Assembly: GCA_022495005.1 (NCBI GenBank)
Contig: JAGYXB010000443.1
Location: 1-64,000 of the forward strand
DNA length: 64,000 bases
Direction of reading: 5' to 3'
DNA from: Rhyacophila brunnea
Taxonomy: Eukaryota > Arthropoda > Insecta > Trichoptera > Rhyacophilidae
Position numbers and translations under genes: made by a program. The notes below the pieces were generated by a model. That model made no database searches, had not been told where the DNA came from, and was given only the letters and a program-made list of their open reading frames with translations. Within the stretch, counting starts at the first letter, position 1. Every line of letters starts with the position of its first letter. Shown piece by piece: positions 1 through 14,109 of this stretch.

Positions 1-374
1 CTGATTGTTGTCACATTGATTTGTTATATTATATATATTTTTTTTTAATTTTAGGGTAAAATTATAGCTAATTACGACAATTATTCGGTTTATTTTGCTA
101 AGCAAATAATTGTATGCAATAATATATTACTGATATAATAAGCGAGGGATGAATACTAAATTGGAAAATCACACACAGGTAAATTACCCACTTTAGTTAC
201 ACAAAATTTAATTAAGTAGATACATAGTTATATAAATTGTTATTGTGGTTGAAACTAATTTGCATCAGTTGGTGTTCGCAGAAAAAATCTGTTGACGATT
301 CTGGAGCGTCGTCGCAGCAGCAAACAAACAGAGGTTCTACGTGTGGTGGAGTGCGGCGCCTTCTCAATGATCAT

Positions 375-410
375 TATAAAACGTGACCGCTGATCATTGC
401 GGGGCACAGT
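375..410 (+). promoter_or_regulatory. Candidate core promoter of Yellow gene 1
   Basis: A TATAAA box lies at 375-380 and an initiator-like CACAGT at 405-410, about 30 bases downstream, which is the usual arthropod spacing. A GC-richer leader follows and ends in a good splice donor at 494. The link to gene 1 is inferred from position and from the acceptor three bases before the gene 1 ATG, 6 kb downstream. Confidence 0.4.
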
Positions 411-493
411 GCCTGCCAGAGAGCGAAACCCCGCGGTCTGGTCGTCTGTCTTTTCTTCGTCAAAAACAAAACAAACCGGCATTTCCAGCTGAG
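406..493 (+). other. Probable 5' non-coding exon of Yellow gene 1
   Basis: This segment has no ATG and is richer in GC than the surrounding DNA. It ends in GAG followed by GTAAGC (donor at 494-495). The coding exon of gene 1 begins right after a pyrimidine-rich TTTTCAG (AG at 6510-6511), only three bases before the start codon, so a spliced leader is required. This is the best candidate I can see for it. Other leaders inside 500-6500 cannot be excluded. Confidence 0.4.
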
Positions 494-3400
494 GTAAGCT
501 ACTCCATTGCGACATCCACCACACTGATCATTCATTTAAATTTTTCATTTTCAAGTACCTATGTAACGTATAGGTATATTGTTGCTAGTAGTATGTTGTT
601 GTAGTCAACCGGCAACCGGTAACCGGCGTAATAAATAATTATATACACTAGAATCATAGTGCAAAGTTTTATTAGTCAACTGTAATCATTCGATGGCCAT
701 AAAAAAACAACATCGTTTTATTTGATGTTTAACTTCGGAATAATTTTAATAAGAAGTGACTCAATTAAATACATTAAATTATATCGTACCTGCTAGGTAT
801 AATCGCATATTATTTAATCTAAAATTCAATAAATAATATACTTTCACAAGTATACCTACTTGCATACCGACAAAATCCATCTTGATCAAGTCACTACGGA
901 TGTATTCACATTGTTTTTTCGAAATAATATTATATATTTACTGTGGTATTGATAAAATATACGACATAACAAAATAATAACAGTGCATTGAGTATTTTGT
1001 TTCATCGCAGAATCTACTATGTACCTGATACCGTTTAATGTTCGAGTGTATCCTTTATACGTAACCCTGGAATTATAAAACATCGGCTACAGCCAATTTA
1101 CTGTCCATGTGTTAAATTTTCTGTGAATAGTTCACATGTATATGTTCTACGCATAATGTTATAATAAGATTTACCATCGATGCATAAAAAAGTCCATAGA
1201 ATAATTATATACCCCAGTGTGCCTTTTTTTAAATTTATGTAAGTTGTACCCAAGTGACTTTTAAACTTTCACTAGTTACACTCTATGTAGGAGTCTAGAC
1301 GTAGTTGTTATCTGTATTTAAAAACAATAGTATACTATTTAATTAAAAAAATATGATAGAATTTAAAAATAGTTTGATATGGTAAGTGAACCACACATTT
1401 TTTTTTATTAGATTAACGAATTTGACAATTTTTCGTGGGCTTTATGGGAATCATAATATATTATGAAAATATCTTTAAGCAAACGATTTCCAACCTATTT
1501 ATTTATGGATTAGACTGCGTTTGCGTTTATATTAGAAAACTGTTTCTCATAAATATTGTTCATAGAAAAATATATATTTTTATAGATATATTAAAATAAA
1601 ATCGAAATATACGAAATCAGATAAATAAGACGATTAAACTTGATCTTTCAGATTTGTCGAGTCAAAATTCTGTCAACGTGTCGTATCAAATGTACTTGAT
1701 ATGATATTAATAATATCTTCTTATGATATGAATAATTTAAATAAATTAAAATGATTTTTTTAAATAAACCTGTTGTAAGAATCATTTACTTAATTTGAAT
1801 AAACAATCAAACTGGTTATTATTTTAATAGTGATTGAATTATTGATATGTTTATTCACTGGATTAGGTACCAAAGTTTAAAATATAATATGAATGATGTA
1901 TATTATATTAATATATTACACAAACGAGTACCTATATTCAATACATAATATGTATTATAGTTCAAAAATGTATAATTCCAAAATTATTGAAATATTCTAA
2001 ATTATCCAAAAAATCTTCAGGTACACAACCGATTTTTAATTAGTGGCTCTTTCATTTGATGAACATTTTCAAACGTCACTACGTATGTATACGACGCAGA
2101 AGTTAACCTACATCTACAATATTATACTATACATTACAATATACAAAAGTGTCGGCAGTTATCACCTACTGGAAATCGATCTTGTAACAGGGTGCTTCAC
2201 ATCATAATTACAACAATTTAAAAAAAATCAATAATGTACCTATGTACGGTTTCACTATAGTTTCACTTATTACTCAATTGGAATAATTTTGCAAATAACT
2301 TTCTATCAATAATATGTAAATAGTACTTTCTTGCATGCTATAATTATAACTAGGTAATTCTGTAATACATGTAGACACCTAGTATTAATTTGGATAACCA
2401 ATGTAACGTTTTGAAATAAATCGCAAATAGCAGTTACATGTACCTACAATAATTAAACATTAGTATCAACAAATCATTTCAAAATTATTGTTTTGGTTAG
2501 CAGGTAAACAAAATATAATAATATTATTATGTTACCTGGAATGAAGTTAAAAACAATACACTAAACAGTATCTTACAGCAGGTTACTTATAAGGGTTTAA
2601 TCCTCTTTCAGTTGAAAAATTATTTTTGTAGTAAAACTTAATACATAATTAAATCGTGTTTACTATAATTATAGCGATGTTATTTATTGAAAATGTATGT
2701 AGAAAACAGACAGATAAAAAATTAACTGCATATCCGTATTTTTGCAATCCTGGTAACCTTGCCGTTAACATTGAACCGTCTTTAATGCAAGCATGTAATT
2801 TTGTATTCATCTGAAAAAAAAGACATTGAACAAAACCTTCTCTAACTCTGGTTTTGTAGAACAGTAATAAATCTGATAAACCGTTATTTTAAAGGTCGAA
2901 GGCTATCACCGGGCACCGTAAATTCACAATTAAACGATAGCCCGACATATATAGAAAAGTTATATTTATATTGATACTATATTATTATGTTTTTGTTTAA
3001 TTTGACAAGGTAAAAAATAATGTACATGTCTGTTTACATTTGCAGTAAGCGCAACCTGCAATAACTATTATTTATATCGTGGAAACGGTGAAAGTATAAA
3101 AAGCACAATTTGTAATATTGTGTTCATTAAAGGTCATCTCGGTTTCATCGTCCTTATTTAAATGCCACGAAGGAGCGACAGGTGGCAGATTATGAAATCT
3201 GCTGGATATCATCCAACTCAGTCTAACACTTATATTTTACTTTTACACATAGGTAGAGCTGAGAAGCAAACATAATTGAAATAATAAACGAAATTGAAAC
3301 TTTATTCACTCCATCTGATCATAAAATCAATTTTTACCAGGTGTGAATTTATTATATATTTAAAAAAAGTCATCTGTACTGAGTTGTAAAATAAAAACTT

Positions 3401-6400
3401 TTATAGGTTATCTAGTCATTCATTGAATTCAACGGATAAATCACAATGAAGTTTACTATGGATATAATATAAACTCATTCTGGTAATTCGAAAAAAATAC
3501 ATAGTAACCGATATGTCATCCATGTAGTAGATTGACATTTTCACCCCTAAGCGGAGAATATGGATCCACACTGAGTAAAAGTTATGTTAAATGACTTAGT
3601 ACCTATTGGCTCACTGCCCTGAATTAAGCACACATTGAAAAATTATCGTGTATGTTTACCAGACCCGGGATCAAACCCGCTCCAACAGCTTCAGAGACTA
3701 ACACTAATAATTACATCATCATTGGGCACTTTTGTGGCTCATATAGCAATATAAATTATTATATGACCGCGTCTTATTGTGCCCATTTCTTTTAATAGAT
3801 AAACATAATACATCAAACAGACAATAACAATTATACTATTTTTGTTAAAAACTACAATGTAATCATAATCAATATTAAATGTAGCTATATAATATACAAA
3901 TCATCTCAGAAACTATTGAAGGTAATATGAGATTAATGTAATATACTACCATACATATTTTTATTAAGTCGCGTAACGAGACCAAACGATGGACACAAAT
4001 CACAACTATTGTAGTATATACATGTTATTATCTGCACAGTAAATCAGTTACCATATTATTGTATGAATGTCAATGAAACATTGCACCAAGCGCAGACAAC
4101 TTTGATAAAATCATTAGAAGTTTGACGATATTAAAATAAATGAAATCAAATAAGAAGAATAGATTTTACTTTCAGCAATATATTATAATAATATTATGTA
4201 TTTATTTAAAAAATCTATGCTTATTTTTGTGAAGTGTGAAAGTTCTGTCGAAGTGAAAAAATGGCATCAGACGAGCAGCTTCGAAAGCCGTTTTCTCGCT
4301 TATTTTTTTTAATAATGGCATTAATTTATACATAACTTCAAGTAAATAGCGTTTTTATCCTTGGGAGAAACTTGCGTAAACATCATTGAGCTTCTTAAAA
4401 ATCACTCCATTTCATTACACTAATTAGGTATATATTTTTATAATACCAAAGCATGATTTGCATACATCTCAACAACGGAAGAGTATATGTCTTTGACCGT
4501 TCAAATGTCATAAACATCCTACGCATAATGATTGCTTTATAATAATTATTGACCTAAGAATTACCTAACCGAAAAAAAATATTTTTTTAAAAACGGTAAA
4601 TGTTCAAACACGCGCGTTAACATGATCTTACTCACTACTTCATTTATCGTTTGTCAATTTATGGCTACGGCCGTATGTTGTAGCTTAGCCACTGGGAAAT
4701 GCCAATAGAAATGGCGTATTTCAAAAACATACCTACTACCTTATTCTTAGGTCAATAATTATTATAAAGCAAACATTATTCGTAGGATGTTTATCACATT
4801 TAAATGGTGAAAGACATAGCTAATAATCAGTATCTTTAGAATTATCTTCAAATAATGTGTTAATCGTGCCCATTTTTTTATTAATAAAAATAAAATGCCT
4901 AATTTTTGTCAAATTTGGGATCACAAAGTTTATTAAATATATTTTTTTATCGTAAATGTGTCACTAGATAATGTTAATATTAATTTTACTAATGGTTTTG
5001 TAAATGCGTTTAAAAATTAATAAAAATACTTTATGCAGTCATCAAATGTTTAAAATAAATATAAAGGATAATAAGGCTTCGAAATTAAGTAAATAGATTA
5101 TCTACAACGTTTAAGGAATGTTCAGGATCATGCTTTGAAAATAGCATACAATCTCCATTTTGACCTACGCGGCGCACGTCCCCCCTTAATGATTTAACCC
5201 ATCCGCATATTACGTAGGTAACGTAAATTTATCATCCGTTTCCTATAAACACGTACCGTACATTTTGGCGCATTTACAATAGACCCTTAGAGAAGTCTTT
5301 GAATTTGGAATACATGGGGGGGGGGGTTATGTGTATATTTAAATTATGCAGGAAACTTCAACAGAATACGAAGAGTTTAATGATATTTATATTATAAAAT
5401 ATAATATTATGCTCAATTATGTATAAAATACGTACCTGAATAAAGTGAGTACGTTTTTCTATTATTTTTTATGTGGCCTTTTTAAGCACAATAAAAATTT
5501 TACACTCCCCTCTTTTTTATTAATATTTTAAAATATAATATCATGTTGCCATGGAGATTAAATATTGCAATCCAGTGGTCCACAACAATTTTTGGTATTC
5601 AGGAACCCTTATGATATTTCGGAAGATCACCGAGAGCCCATGACTAATCGAAACATATTCGGTTTGACAACATTCTCACTTTACGTCTGGTTTATTGATT
5701 GATTACAGACGAGCATTGTGTTAATTATGGTAAACATACAAATTTGTGATTTTGTATTGTCTTTATAAAGTTGTTCAAAAGTTATCATCACGCGATTGTA
5801 TAAATAAGCTACATATTTAAAATGTTTGTTTTGTAAGTTTCGCAAAATTCTGGTTGGGAATTACTTCTCCAATCATTGTAATAAAAATAATATTATGATA
5901 AGTACCATTGACATCATAATTACCGCTGTTCTATTTATGTGGATTTTCCACGAACTCGTTCGTCCAGTAAGTGTGATTTTTTTTCCTGCAAAGCAATTTG
6001 GTTTAAATTTTGTTTGCTTATCACGTGCTTCTGAATAATTCGACATCAAGTCACGGCCATTTTTATGCAGAACATTTTTTTACGGACAGCAAACAATGAG
6101 TTTGATACGCAACACGTATTTTTGACAGTTTATTATGAATGCATTATAAATAAACAAAAATAGTTTGAATTAAATTATAACTGCGTACAGATTTGTGCGC
6201 ATTATAACCGAATATCCTCTTCATTCATTTTTTTTTATTGAATACATACTTTTACAAAAGTGTATTGTTTCAGTATTTTATAGTACGCTCGTTAAAATTA
6301 AATTTACACAAAACATAAAAGTAAGTACAATAATAATTATAGTAACCAATTGGAAAATGTTATTGTACTTATGTGTTTCCTAATCAACAGTAATATAAAA

Positions 6401-6511
6401 ACTACATGTGAGTAAAATTGGTTCAACTGAGTCATTCACTCAAATCCATTCAAAGACGAAACACTTCATTTTGTTATTTTTAATAAATTCTTGTAATTTT
6501 TTCATTTTCAG
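494..6511 (+). other. Putative 6 kb leader intron of gene 1; repeats, no gene
   Basis: AT-rich DNA without a convincing coding region. It holds a diverged SINE-like tRNA piece at about 3655-3700 (B-box-like GGGATCAAACCCG on this strand), a foldback-element copy at 4478-5195 and an 11-base G run near 5320. Short open frames at 5826-6038 and 6195-6383 have no recognisable features. An intron is inferred from the splice signals at its two ends. Confidence 0.4.
4478..5195. mobile_element. Partial foldback/MITE copy related to the 18 kb palindrome
   Basis: From about 4565 the sequence follows the right arm of the palindrome at 17945-19335, including the shared blocks CACGCGCGTTAACAT, GGCTACGGCCGTATGTTGTA and ATCTACAACGTTTAAGGA. 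A shortened left arm is present at 4478-4560 (TCTTTGACCGTTCAAATGTC and an inverted partner at 4757-4823). The other terminal left-arm sequence is missing, so this is a deleted copy. It ends at CACGTCCCCCCTTAA near 5190, matching the end of the other copy. Confidence 0.8.
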
Positions 6512-6514
6512 AAA

Positions 6515-9500
6515 ATGACGCGATTCCTTTTTCTGTGTGCTTTGGCACTGATACACACATCTCAAGGAGCCCAAATGAAAGAAGAATTTGTGTGGAACCT
6601 CGTCGACTACACATGGCCGACCGCTGACTTCAAGGCAAATGCCATAAAGACAGGAGCTTTCGTCCCGGAAAATAATTTACCCCTCGGCCTTGCCCTGTGG
6701 AAAGACAAACTCTTCATCAGCGTGCCAAGGTGGAAGTCTGGAGTAGCATCTTCTCTCAACTACGTTAAGCTCGGCTCCGATAAAGCGGCTCCTCTTATTC
6801 CATACCCGTCTTGGGAAGCTAATTATATTCCTGTTGAAGATGGAAGCGCTCCATCAGTTGCCTCAACTGGAGGAAGGGCCAACGCTCCGAAAGCTGAAGG
6901 AACTGGACACGCTCTGAAGGACAACTCTACCATCATTTCTGTATTCAGAATGTCCGTCGACAAGTGCGACAGGTTGTGGGTTATGGATACTGGCCTTGCT
7001 GATATTCTTGGTAAGTCATAAAACCTTATTACGTATACTTATATATATGTTTTCATTTTTTCCGACTATACCCGATCCTAATATGATCATTTATGAGCCT
7101 CCACAAAGTGGAGATTTGTATTAACATTTTTTTGTTTTTTTTTTACGAGAAATGGGTGTCAGCCACTTGCTCAACATATTAGGTCCATACTCTGACTCAT
7201 ACACAAATTGAAAAACAATATGTGTACTTGCCAGACCCAGGATTCAAACCTGGTACCCACGACGGTATCGTTGCAGCATTGGTTTAAAGAAATATTATTT
7301 TCCACCAACAATTTACATGGCTTTTACAAGTATTTTTCAAAAGATTTTAATCATAATAAGTGATATGAAAAAGTATAAACGTAATAATCAAAAAATATTT
7401 AAAATTTTAATACGATTGTCTTGAGATTTTAAAACGATCTATTTATAATATTTTTTTTCACATGATTTCGTTTTCTAAGAATCTTCAAAATACAATAATT
7501 ATATAAACGTATATTATAATAGTAAATGTGTGTTTATAACACTCAACTATTGCTTTGCTTCCAGGTGCTCCCAAACAGATTGCTAAACCGTCTCTGGTCA
7601 TATTCGACTTGAAGACAGACAAGCTTCTCAAGAGGTACTTCTTCAAGGATGATGACCTTAAGGAACACTCTTTCTTGGCTAACGTGGTAAGTGAAACAAA
7701 CTTTTATTAACCAATATTCTTGGTTATTCATTAATTCATATATTATTTAATTTTTTACTATTCCATGAAGTATACAATATTTCCACGAATGAACAGAAAA
7801 CTAGGTAGTTCCAATTACGTGCATGAATCGAGTTAGATTGAACGCAAACAGTAACCTATTGACCGAATGTGTATTTTCAATTATTATTCTTGGTTCTTAA
7901 AATCACGATCGACCTATATTCGAGCATATACCTACAGTTTTGTTTTACTATACCTGATTACCTAACAAACACAAAAAATGCGCTTATTATCGCTTCGTAT
8001 TTTCAATTACTTGTGTATTTTTATGAGAAACAACAAGATATTAATGAAATTCGCTGCTATTTGGCGAATAGTAGGGATTGCCATCACGCTAGATTTCTTG
8101 GTACCTAAACCTAAAGAGATTGAAAATATTTCAAACCAGGAATTTAGGTTCATTGTCTGTCGTTTTTATCAGGGCTCGAAATGGACCGGAGCGCCGTTCC
8201 GGTTCATAAAATCCCCAAAATTATCGCTCCGTCTCGTGAAAAAATAATTTGACCGTCTGAGCTAGACAGGCCATGTAACAAAAAATCTAACACACTTTTT
8301 TGGAAAATACACATACAATTAGATAACTACCTATGTTAATATTTTCGTAAAATTATCGAGCGCTCCGGTTCGTAAAATTTTCCATTTCGAGCGCTGTTTT
8401 ATCAACTAATGAATTGTCTTTGGTTTATAAATAATACCGTATTATGTAATTCTCGGAAAAATACAACTGTCATCCCCAAATAATTTTCACATGATTACTT
8501 GATCGGAAATTATATACTTACATAATAAAATTATAAAACTTCATTATAGATCATCAATCAAAAGAGTAATACTGATTGTTAAATTTCTAATGTATTATTA
8601 TATCCATATTAATATCAGTACCAGACACTAAAAATTCTGCTAAATTTCACTCGTTTTTGCCTAATTCCGGGATTAAAAAAACACCTGTAATCCCCGGTTT
8701 TAATATTTTGTTCGGTATTTAAATTCTTAGCACATAAAGATTAGAACATACCATTCCCACCAATTCATCACGCCAAGCACACCATTAAATAAGTAGATAA
8801 TTATTATTATGACTATTTTATTCTTACTCATTTCATATGGACAGAGCATGCAGTAGGGATTCCAATCCCGGGATCCCAAATTTAAAATTTTTCATGGAAA
8901 ATCAAGTAAAAACGAAAATATAACAGAAAAAATACTTTTAATAACATATAACTACATTAGAAATAAACTGAGTTTGAATGAAGTTTGATTTATTAGCAAC
9001 GTGTTGCCACATAAATTAATAAAAATGAGAAAGATTGGAAAAAAACAATGCTTCGCACTTTTAACAAAGTGATTCCTCCATGATCTCATACGTAATTAGA
9101 TTTATGAAGTGGAAGCATTAAACCTATGTATTTCCAAGATTGAACGTACACAATAAATGTCTTAAATAGTATAAATTATTCTAGATTTATTTTTGACCGA
9201 TTTTATCAACAGTATTTGTATATATATAAATTTAATATTAACTATTGAAAAAATGCCAATCCCGGGATCGTCAAATTGTAATCCCGAAATCCCGGGATCA
9301 AGATTTTGGCTCGAGATTGGATTCCCTAATGTGCAAAGTAAATATTATTGGATTTAATCGATAGATTTGTTGTTATGAAATATCTACATTTACTACCTTT
9401 TTATGATAGTATAGATACAATAAAATATAATATTATGCTGAATTAATTTCCCATTATAAATAAAGGGCATAGACAATAAATTTAAAATCATCACGATACA

Positions 9501-12500
9501 CGATTCACAGTAGCAGAGTACCCGAAATGACCTGCTGTCAGTACAAATAAATATCTACAGACTGCATCAGTTGTATTATGCTGTTCACGATCAGCGCACC
9601 TGTCGTCCTTGGAGCTTTGCGAAAGATCCAAGACTATTAATATTAAATATATGAATTTACAACGGAATTGTTTTCTTAAATCTTCTGAGGCGTAAAGTTG
9701 ACAATAGCATTGTTGGCAGATGTGCGATAATTTTAAACAACCAAATAATGTATAATAATAGTACCTAAATTCAAAATCAAAATAGGCGCCATTAAAGCGC
9801 CAAGACTTCCGTGAAAATGCATTCCATTGTTTGTCTGGGGTTTTTAAATCTCACAGACTTATAAAAACAACTTACACATAATTTTAGCATTGTAATGGAA
9901 CAATGATTGTTATTATTTTTATCTCATTATAAAAGCAGTAAAATCGACAGTTTTATTTTGAGATTAAATCTTATTTCCAATGTTTATACTGATTGGTTGA
10001 TATACTTATTACGATATGCCTGGTTTACCATAAGAAACATTAAACAAAATAAAACAGAGGCAATAAATGCGTTTAACATATTATTTTAGTTCATTACTAG
10101 CACCTTTATTATGGAACTTACTAGATTATGAGTTGCTAGGCTATTTTATTTTGTAGTGTTCATGCGAGGTATGTCTTTGAAACTGGTTCTATCTTCAACT
10201 TCCTTTCTGAGTCCATTGGACATGCTATATATTCGCATCTGTTACGATACTTATTATCTTCACTGTTTGATTCGCCGCCATAAAGCTGTGTACACACCTG
10301 CAAGCTGCAGCAGAGGCGCGGTATTGCAAGCCTCGAATCATTTTGTGTTCGTCGAAAATTTAGGCATATTCCACACATGTGAATACGTCGCGAATTCTTT
10401 TGAAATACTTGCTCGGCTCGGCTCATGCTAACATGTCATTAGGAAGCTTTTAGTTTTCATTGCATGGTAACCTCAGTCTTAGGTATCAATTCCTGAAACA
10501 TTTTCAGGCATAACTGGTGATACTTCACAACCAAATGTTGGGTCTCATGACACGGATTGGTTCTAAGGGGTTTACGTTTGTAATTGCACCTTGGGAATAA
10601 CTTCCAGTGATACTCCCAGTACAACTTTGAAAGGCGGTCATCGTTTGTTAAGCAACGAACAGTTTGAGGGCATGGTGGTGATGGTTAAGTATTATATGAC
10701 TGGGATTCAAAGCTTTACGTATTCACTTTTTTCGAATGCTGCAATCATGTCCATAAAAATGAGGCAAAATATCCAACTCCTAGAATTATTATGTGTATCA
10801 TGTATGAATAACTTAATGTTCCAGATTGTAGACTCTACGGCCAATTCTTGTGACAACGCTTACGCTTACGTCCCTGATCTTGGAGGCAGCGGTATCATCG
10901 TTTACAGTCTGAAGGACGACGAGTCCTGGAGAGTGAGCCATCACTACTTCCACTTCGACCCTATTGCCGGGCAGTACAACGTCGGCGGCATCAAGTTCGA
11001 ATGGACCGATGGTGTCTTCAGCGTCGCCCCAGCCAAGATTCAGAGCGATGGGTAAGCAATTTTGTACTCCTTAGTCCGTAGGTATACCTATATATATATG
11101 CGCATTTATGGTAAACATTTTGAATTCAAATGTTGAGTGTTTGTATTTTATAGTATTTTATATCGCGTTGATTTGCCGAGTTGAGTTTAATATGTCGGTG
11201 GTTTAATTCATAGATGTTGTATCTACATAAACTAAGTTTTGAGAAAAATGAATTTGAAAGGTTCGAATCGATTGAAAGTTCAAGGCGAAAATACCTAATA
11301 TATATTTCAATGAGACAAAATGTCTTCAAATACCTTTTAAACGACTAACCCATTGATATAACAATAACGGTGTTAACTATTAATATAAGCGGAAAAACAT
11401 TGTAAGTTGTAGGTACGTATTAATTAAAATATAATACAATATACCTATTGTACTTATGTATTTCACATATTTATTCACTATCGGTAAATAATAACAGCAG
11501 TAGAGTTTCGTCTGCTTATCAATACATTCTTAACTGAAAGATTGAAAGTTTAGAAAATCCTGCTTAGCAAACGAAACCGGATCCTGGTCTTAATTAAACT
11601 ATGTTAAATAAGTACCATACTCTAGGTACATTATGTTCTATTTTTATAAATTTATTATCCAAAAAAATACGTTGATACTGCCCAGGCATCCGGGAATTTG
11701 ACTTTTGCGAAAATTCTTACATTATACCAATTATTGTAGTAGATATTTGGTATCTGCATTTTCTATAAATATTACAACAACAATATATATATTTACGTAG
11801 GTACCTAACTGATAATAATTCATATTGATGACACAATTTCCTTTTTAATTTTCAGACATCGTCCAGTTTATTTCCACGCCTTCTCAGCTACAAAGGAATT
11901 TGAAGTTTCTAGCGCGATTCTGCAAAACAAGACACTTGCAACAAGCTCAGACAACTTCCATGACTTTAAGGTACCTACCCATAGAAACTCCGAACAACAT
12001 TTTAATTTATCACAAACGGAAAGATGCAAAATAAAACCAAAATTAATGTATGTGGTATGTTTTCCCTGTATACCGCTGCTTTGAACCAGGATGGAGTGCT
12101 AATAAGCTCAATCCAGTCACTGAGATTTTTAAACCAGAGCTTTTTTGCCATGGCCTCGCTAACTGGAAATGTGATATACATATGCTCAATTGCAAACGTT
12201 ACATTATAATATGTGTCTTGATTTATCTGTAAGTCTGTCTGTAACGCAGCACAGACACACACGCACACACTCTCTACCTGCACCTGAGCAGTCGCATTGG
12301 CGTAATCGGGCCTGCGTGGTAGCTCTCTTGTGCGATTGTCACTCTGGATGAAAATCATATCATTTGTTTGAATTAAATTATTCTATATATTTTTTTCTTC
12401 TTTGTAGCTTCTTGGAGAACGTGGACCTAACACACAGTCTTCAGCCAATTTCTATGATGAGAAATCAGACGTCTTATTCTATACTCAGGTATTTATTGAT

Positions 12501-14043
12501 ACATATTTATTGTATATTTTAATTATTGATTGTTATTTTATTAAATCCATATATTACAATATTCCTAGCCTTTCAAATAATTATGGGAGCGAAAAATATA
12601 TTAGAACACATTCTATTGAAATTTATTCGGCAGGAAATTATAGAAATATAATGGAAAAAAAATGAAAGTTGTGGAAATATTTGATTTTACGTGTATTTCG
12701 TTACTCTATTGACTATTCTTTCTCTTCTGGTTAGATCCAAAACCTAAACGAATATCCAAGAATGATAATTGATAGGTAAATAATTATTACAAAATATATT
12801 TGCCTTCATTCAGCAGTGGATAGATTCAGGCTGATGGTGGTGATGATATTTTTACTTATATTGTAAGCAATACTATAAGGAATTGAAATAATATTGATAT
12901 TATCGGAAGTGCATGCCAACATGATTTTCAATGAATTTTGTACATTTTCATAATAGTTAATTTTAGTGCGCCAAATTTTGCCTCTCAGCATCCAACTATA
13001 ACAAGTATGCAACTGACAAAAAAACGTTGGTATTTATGTGTATTTGACAATCGTTTGTTACATAAATAGTTGTGTATCAACGTATATATAATATATGCGA
13101 TATTTAGGAATATTATATAGATGCTGAAGATACCGAAAGAATAAACTTGTGTCACTGATCTGTATTGAAAAGTACAAACCTCTTATAAATTAAATCTTTA
13201 CTATATTATTTATTTAGCTTTAATCACCTTAATTCCAGAAACAGTTTGATTTATTAATTTGGAAATAGGTAATAAGTAATCAAATATGTTTTATGTTTCC
13301 ATAGGTAAACCGTGATGGAGTAGCCTGCTGGAACCCCAAAAAGCCTCTGACTCCTGAAAACACAGCCCTTATCCTCAGCGACCCAGTCAAATTGGAGTTC
13401 CCTAACGATTTGAAGGTGAGAACAAAGACAATAGTCGGTTTTTTGTTAATTTAATTTTTACAAGTTTTGAAAAATCTACAGAAAAAATTTTTATTAAAAT
13501 CATTTAATTTTTTGTTTAGTTAGGTTTTAATTTTGAAAAACCTCAAAAAGTGGGACTCAAACCTTACGTTTTTCACTGTGTGAGTGAGTGCTCGTATCTT
13601 TAGAACTAACGATCCACCTGCGAATTATATATCATATTTACTCAATCCGAGATGCATCAAATTTCGCAAAAGTAAAGCGAGCAGCTTCTGTATTAAGCTC
13701 GTGATTAATTTATGGCTAGTTCAAGAGATGGGCACTTAGAGGAGTTTTCAATAAAGCTCAATTTTGTCTATTGCATGCACAATATTGCAATATTGTTGGA
13801 GACAGATCTGAGGAGGCGAGGATTCACACTGGATCAGTGCCAGAAGAAGAAGATTGAAATAAAGACTAAATCATTCTGTAATAATATTGTCATATATTTT
13901 TTCAGGTTTCTGACGATAAAGTGTGGGTGCTCTCTGACAGACTCCCGAAATTTATCTTCAAGGGGTTGGATAAAAATGAAATCAACTTCAGAATCTGCAC
14001 AGTGGCCGTTCAGGAAGCTATCGCCGGAACAGTCTGTGCTTAA
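6515..14043 (+). CDS. Yellow/MRJP-family secreted protein, gene 1 (intact)
   Basis: Exons are 6515-7010, 7565-7686, 10825-11051, 11856-11970, 12408-12488, 13305-13415 and 13906-14043. All junctions are GT-AG and the phases join without a stop to give 429 residues, within the usual range for the family. A hydrophobic N-terminus (about residues 1-18, ending SQG) looks like a signal peptide. Family signatures are GVASSLNYV, CDRLWVMDTG (Cys151), SCDNAYAY (Cys215), EWTDGVF, GERGPNTQS, ACW (Cys355) and RLPKFIF. N-glycosylation sequons are visible at N137 (NST) and N306 (NKT). A loop of about 30 residues rich in Gly, Ala and Ser before N137 is longer than in genes 2 and 3. Yellow proteins are extracellular and several influence cuticle pigmentation or behaviour in insects; the role of this one is unknown and I do not assign a subfamily. 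It is the leading member of a three-gene tandem cluster. Confidence 0.93.
7063..7287 (-). mobile_element. tRNA-derived SINE copy in intron 2 of gene 1
   Basis: Read on the minus strand it has a B box (complement of AGGATTCAAACCTGG, near 7236-7250), then a body that includes AATATTGTTTTTCAATTTGT-like sequence and ends near GATCGGGTATAGTC. The same body occurs at 54804-55037, 57452-57607 and 61687-61926. The A-box end is badly decayed here. Confidence 0.75.
8170..8396. mobile_element. Short non-autonomous hAT element in intron 3 of gene 1
   Basis: The left end CAGGGCTCGAAATGG and the right end CCATTTCGAGCGCTG form inverted terminal repeats of about 15 bases with hAT-type CAG...CTG tips. Internal sequence around GGAGCGCCGTTCCGG is echoed as GAGCGCTCCGG on the other side. 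The flanks GTTTTTAT and GTTTTATC are nearly the same, consistent with an 8-bp target duplication with one T lost. No coding capacity. Confidence 0.7.
8854..9328. mobile_element. Non-autonomous hAT-like element in intron 3 of gene 1
   Basis: TAGGGATTCCAATCCCGGGA starts at 8854, and its inverted counterpart ends with GGATTCCCTA at 9328. Several copies of AATCCCGGGATC sit just inside both ends. The interior is AT-rich with no reading frame. The flanks (GCATGCAG and ATGTGCAA) match only in part, so the target duplication is not proved. Confidence 0.6.
9340..10820 (+). other. Rest of gene 1 intron 3; nothing recognised
   Basis: Non-coding on present evidence. Short open frames at 9907-10089, 10156-10431 and 10591-10824 show no domain or codon pattern that I recognise; the last runs into exon 4 of gene 1 by chance. 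Confidence 0.5.
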
Positions 14044-14046
14044 ACA

Positions 14047-14107
14047 AATAAAATGTGATTTTTAGTTCGTATAAAGATGTGACGGTGTTTATTTTTTACA
14101 CAATAAA
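14047..14107 (+). terminator. Polyadenylation signals of gene 1
   Basis: AATAAA occurs at 14047-14052, directly after the TAA stop, and again at 14102-14107. The second position gives a more ordinary 3' UTR. Confidence 0.65.
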
Positions 14108-14109
14108 AG

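Noticed and set aside
5826..6383. Small genes in the gene 1 leader intron
   Set aside because: Frames of 62-70 codons with no motif, signal or conserved start context in very AT-rich DNA.
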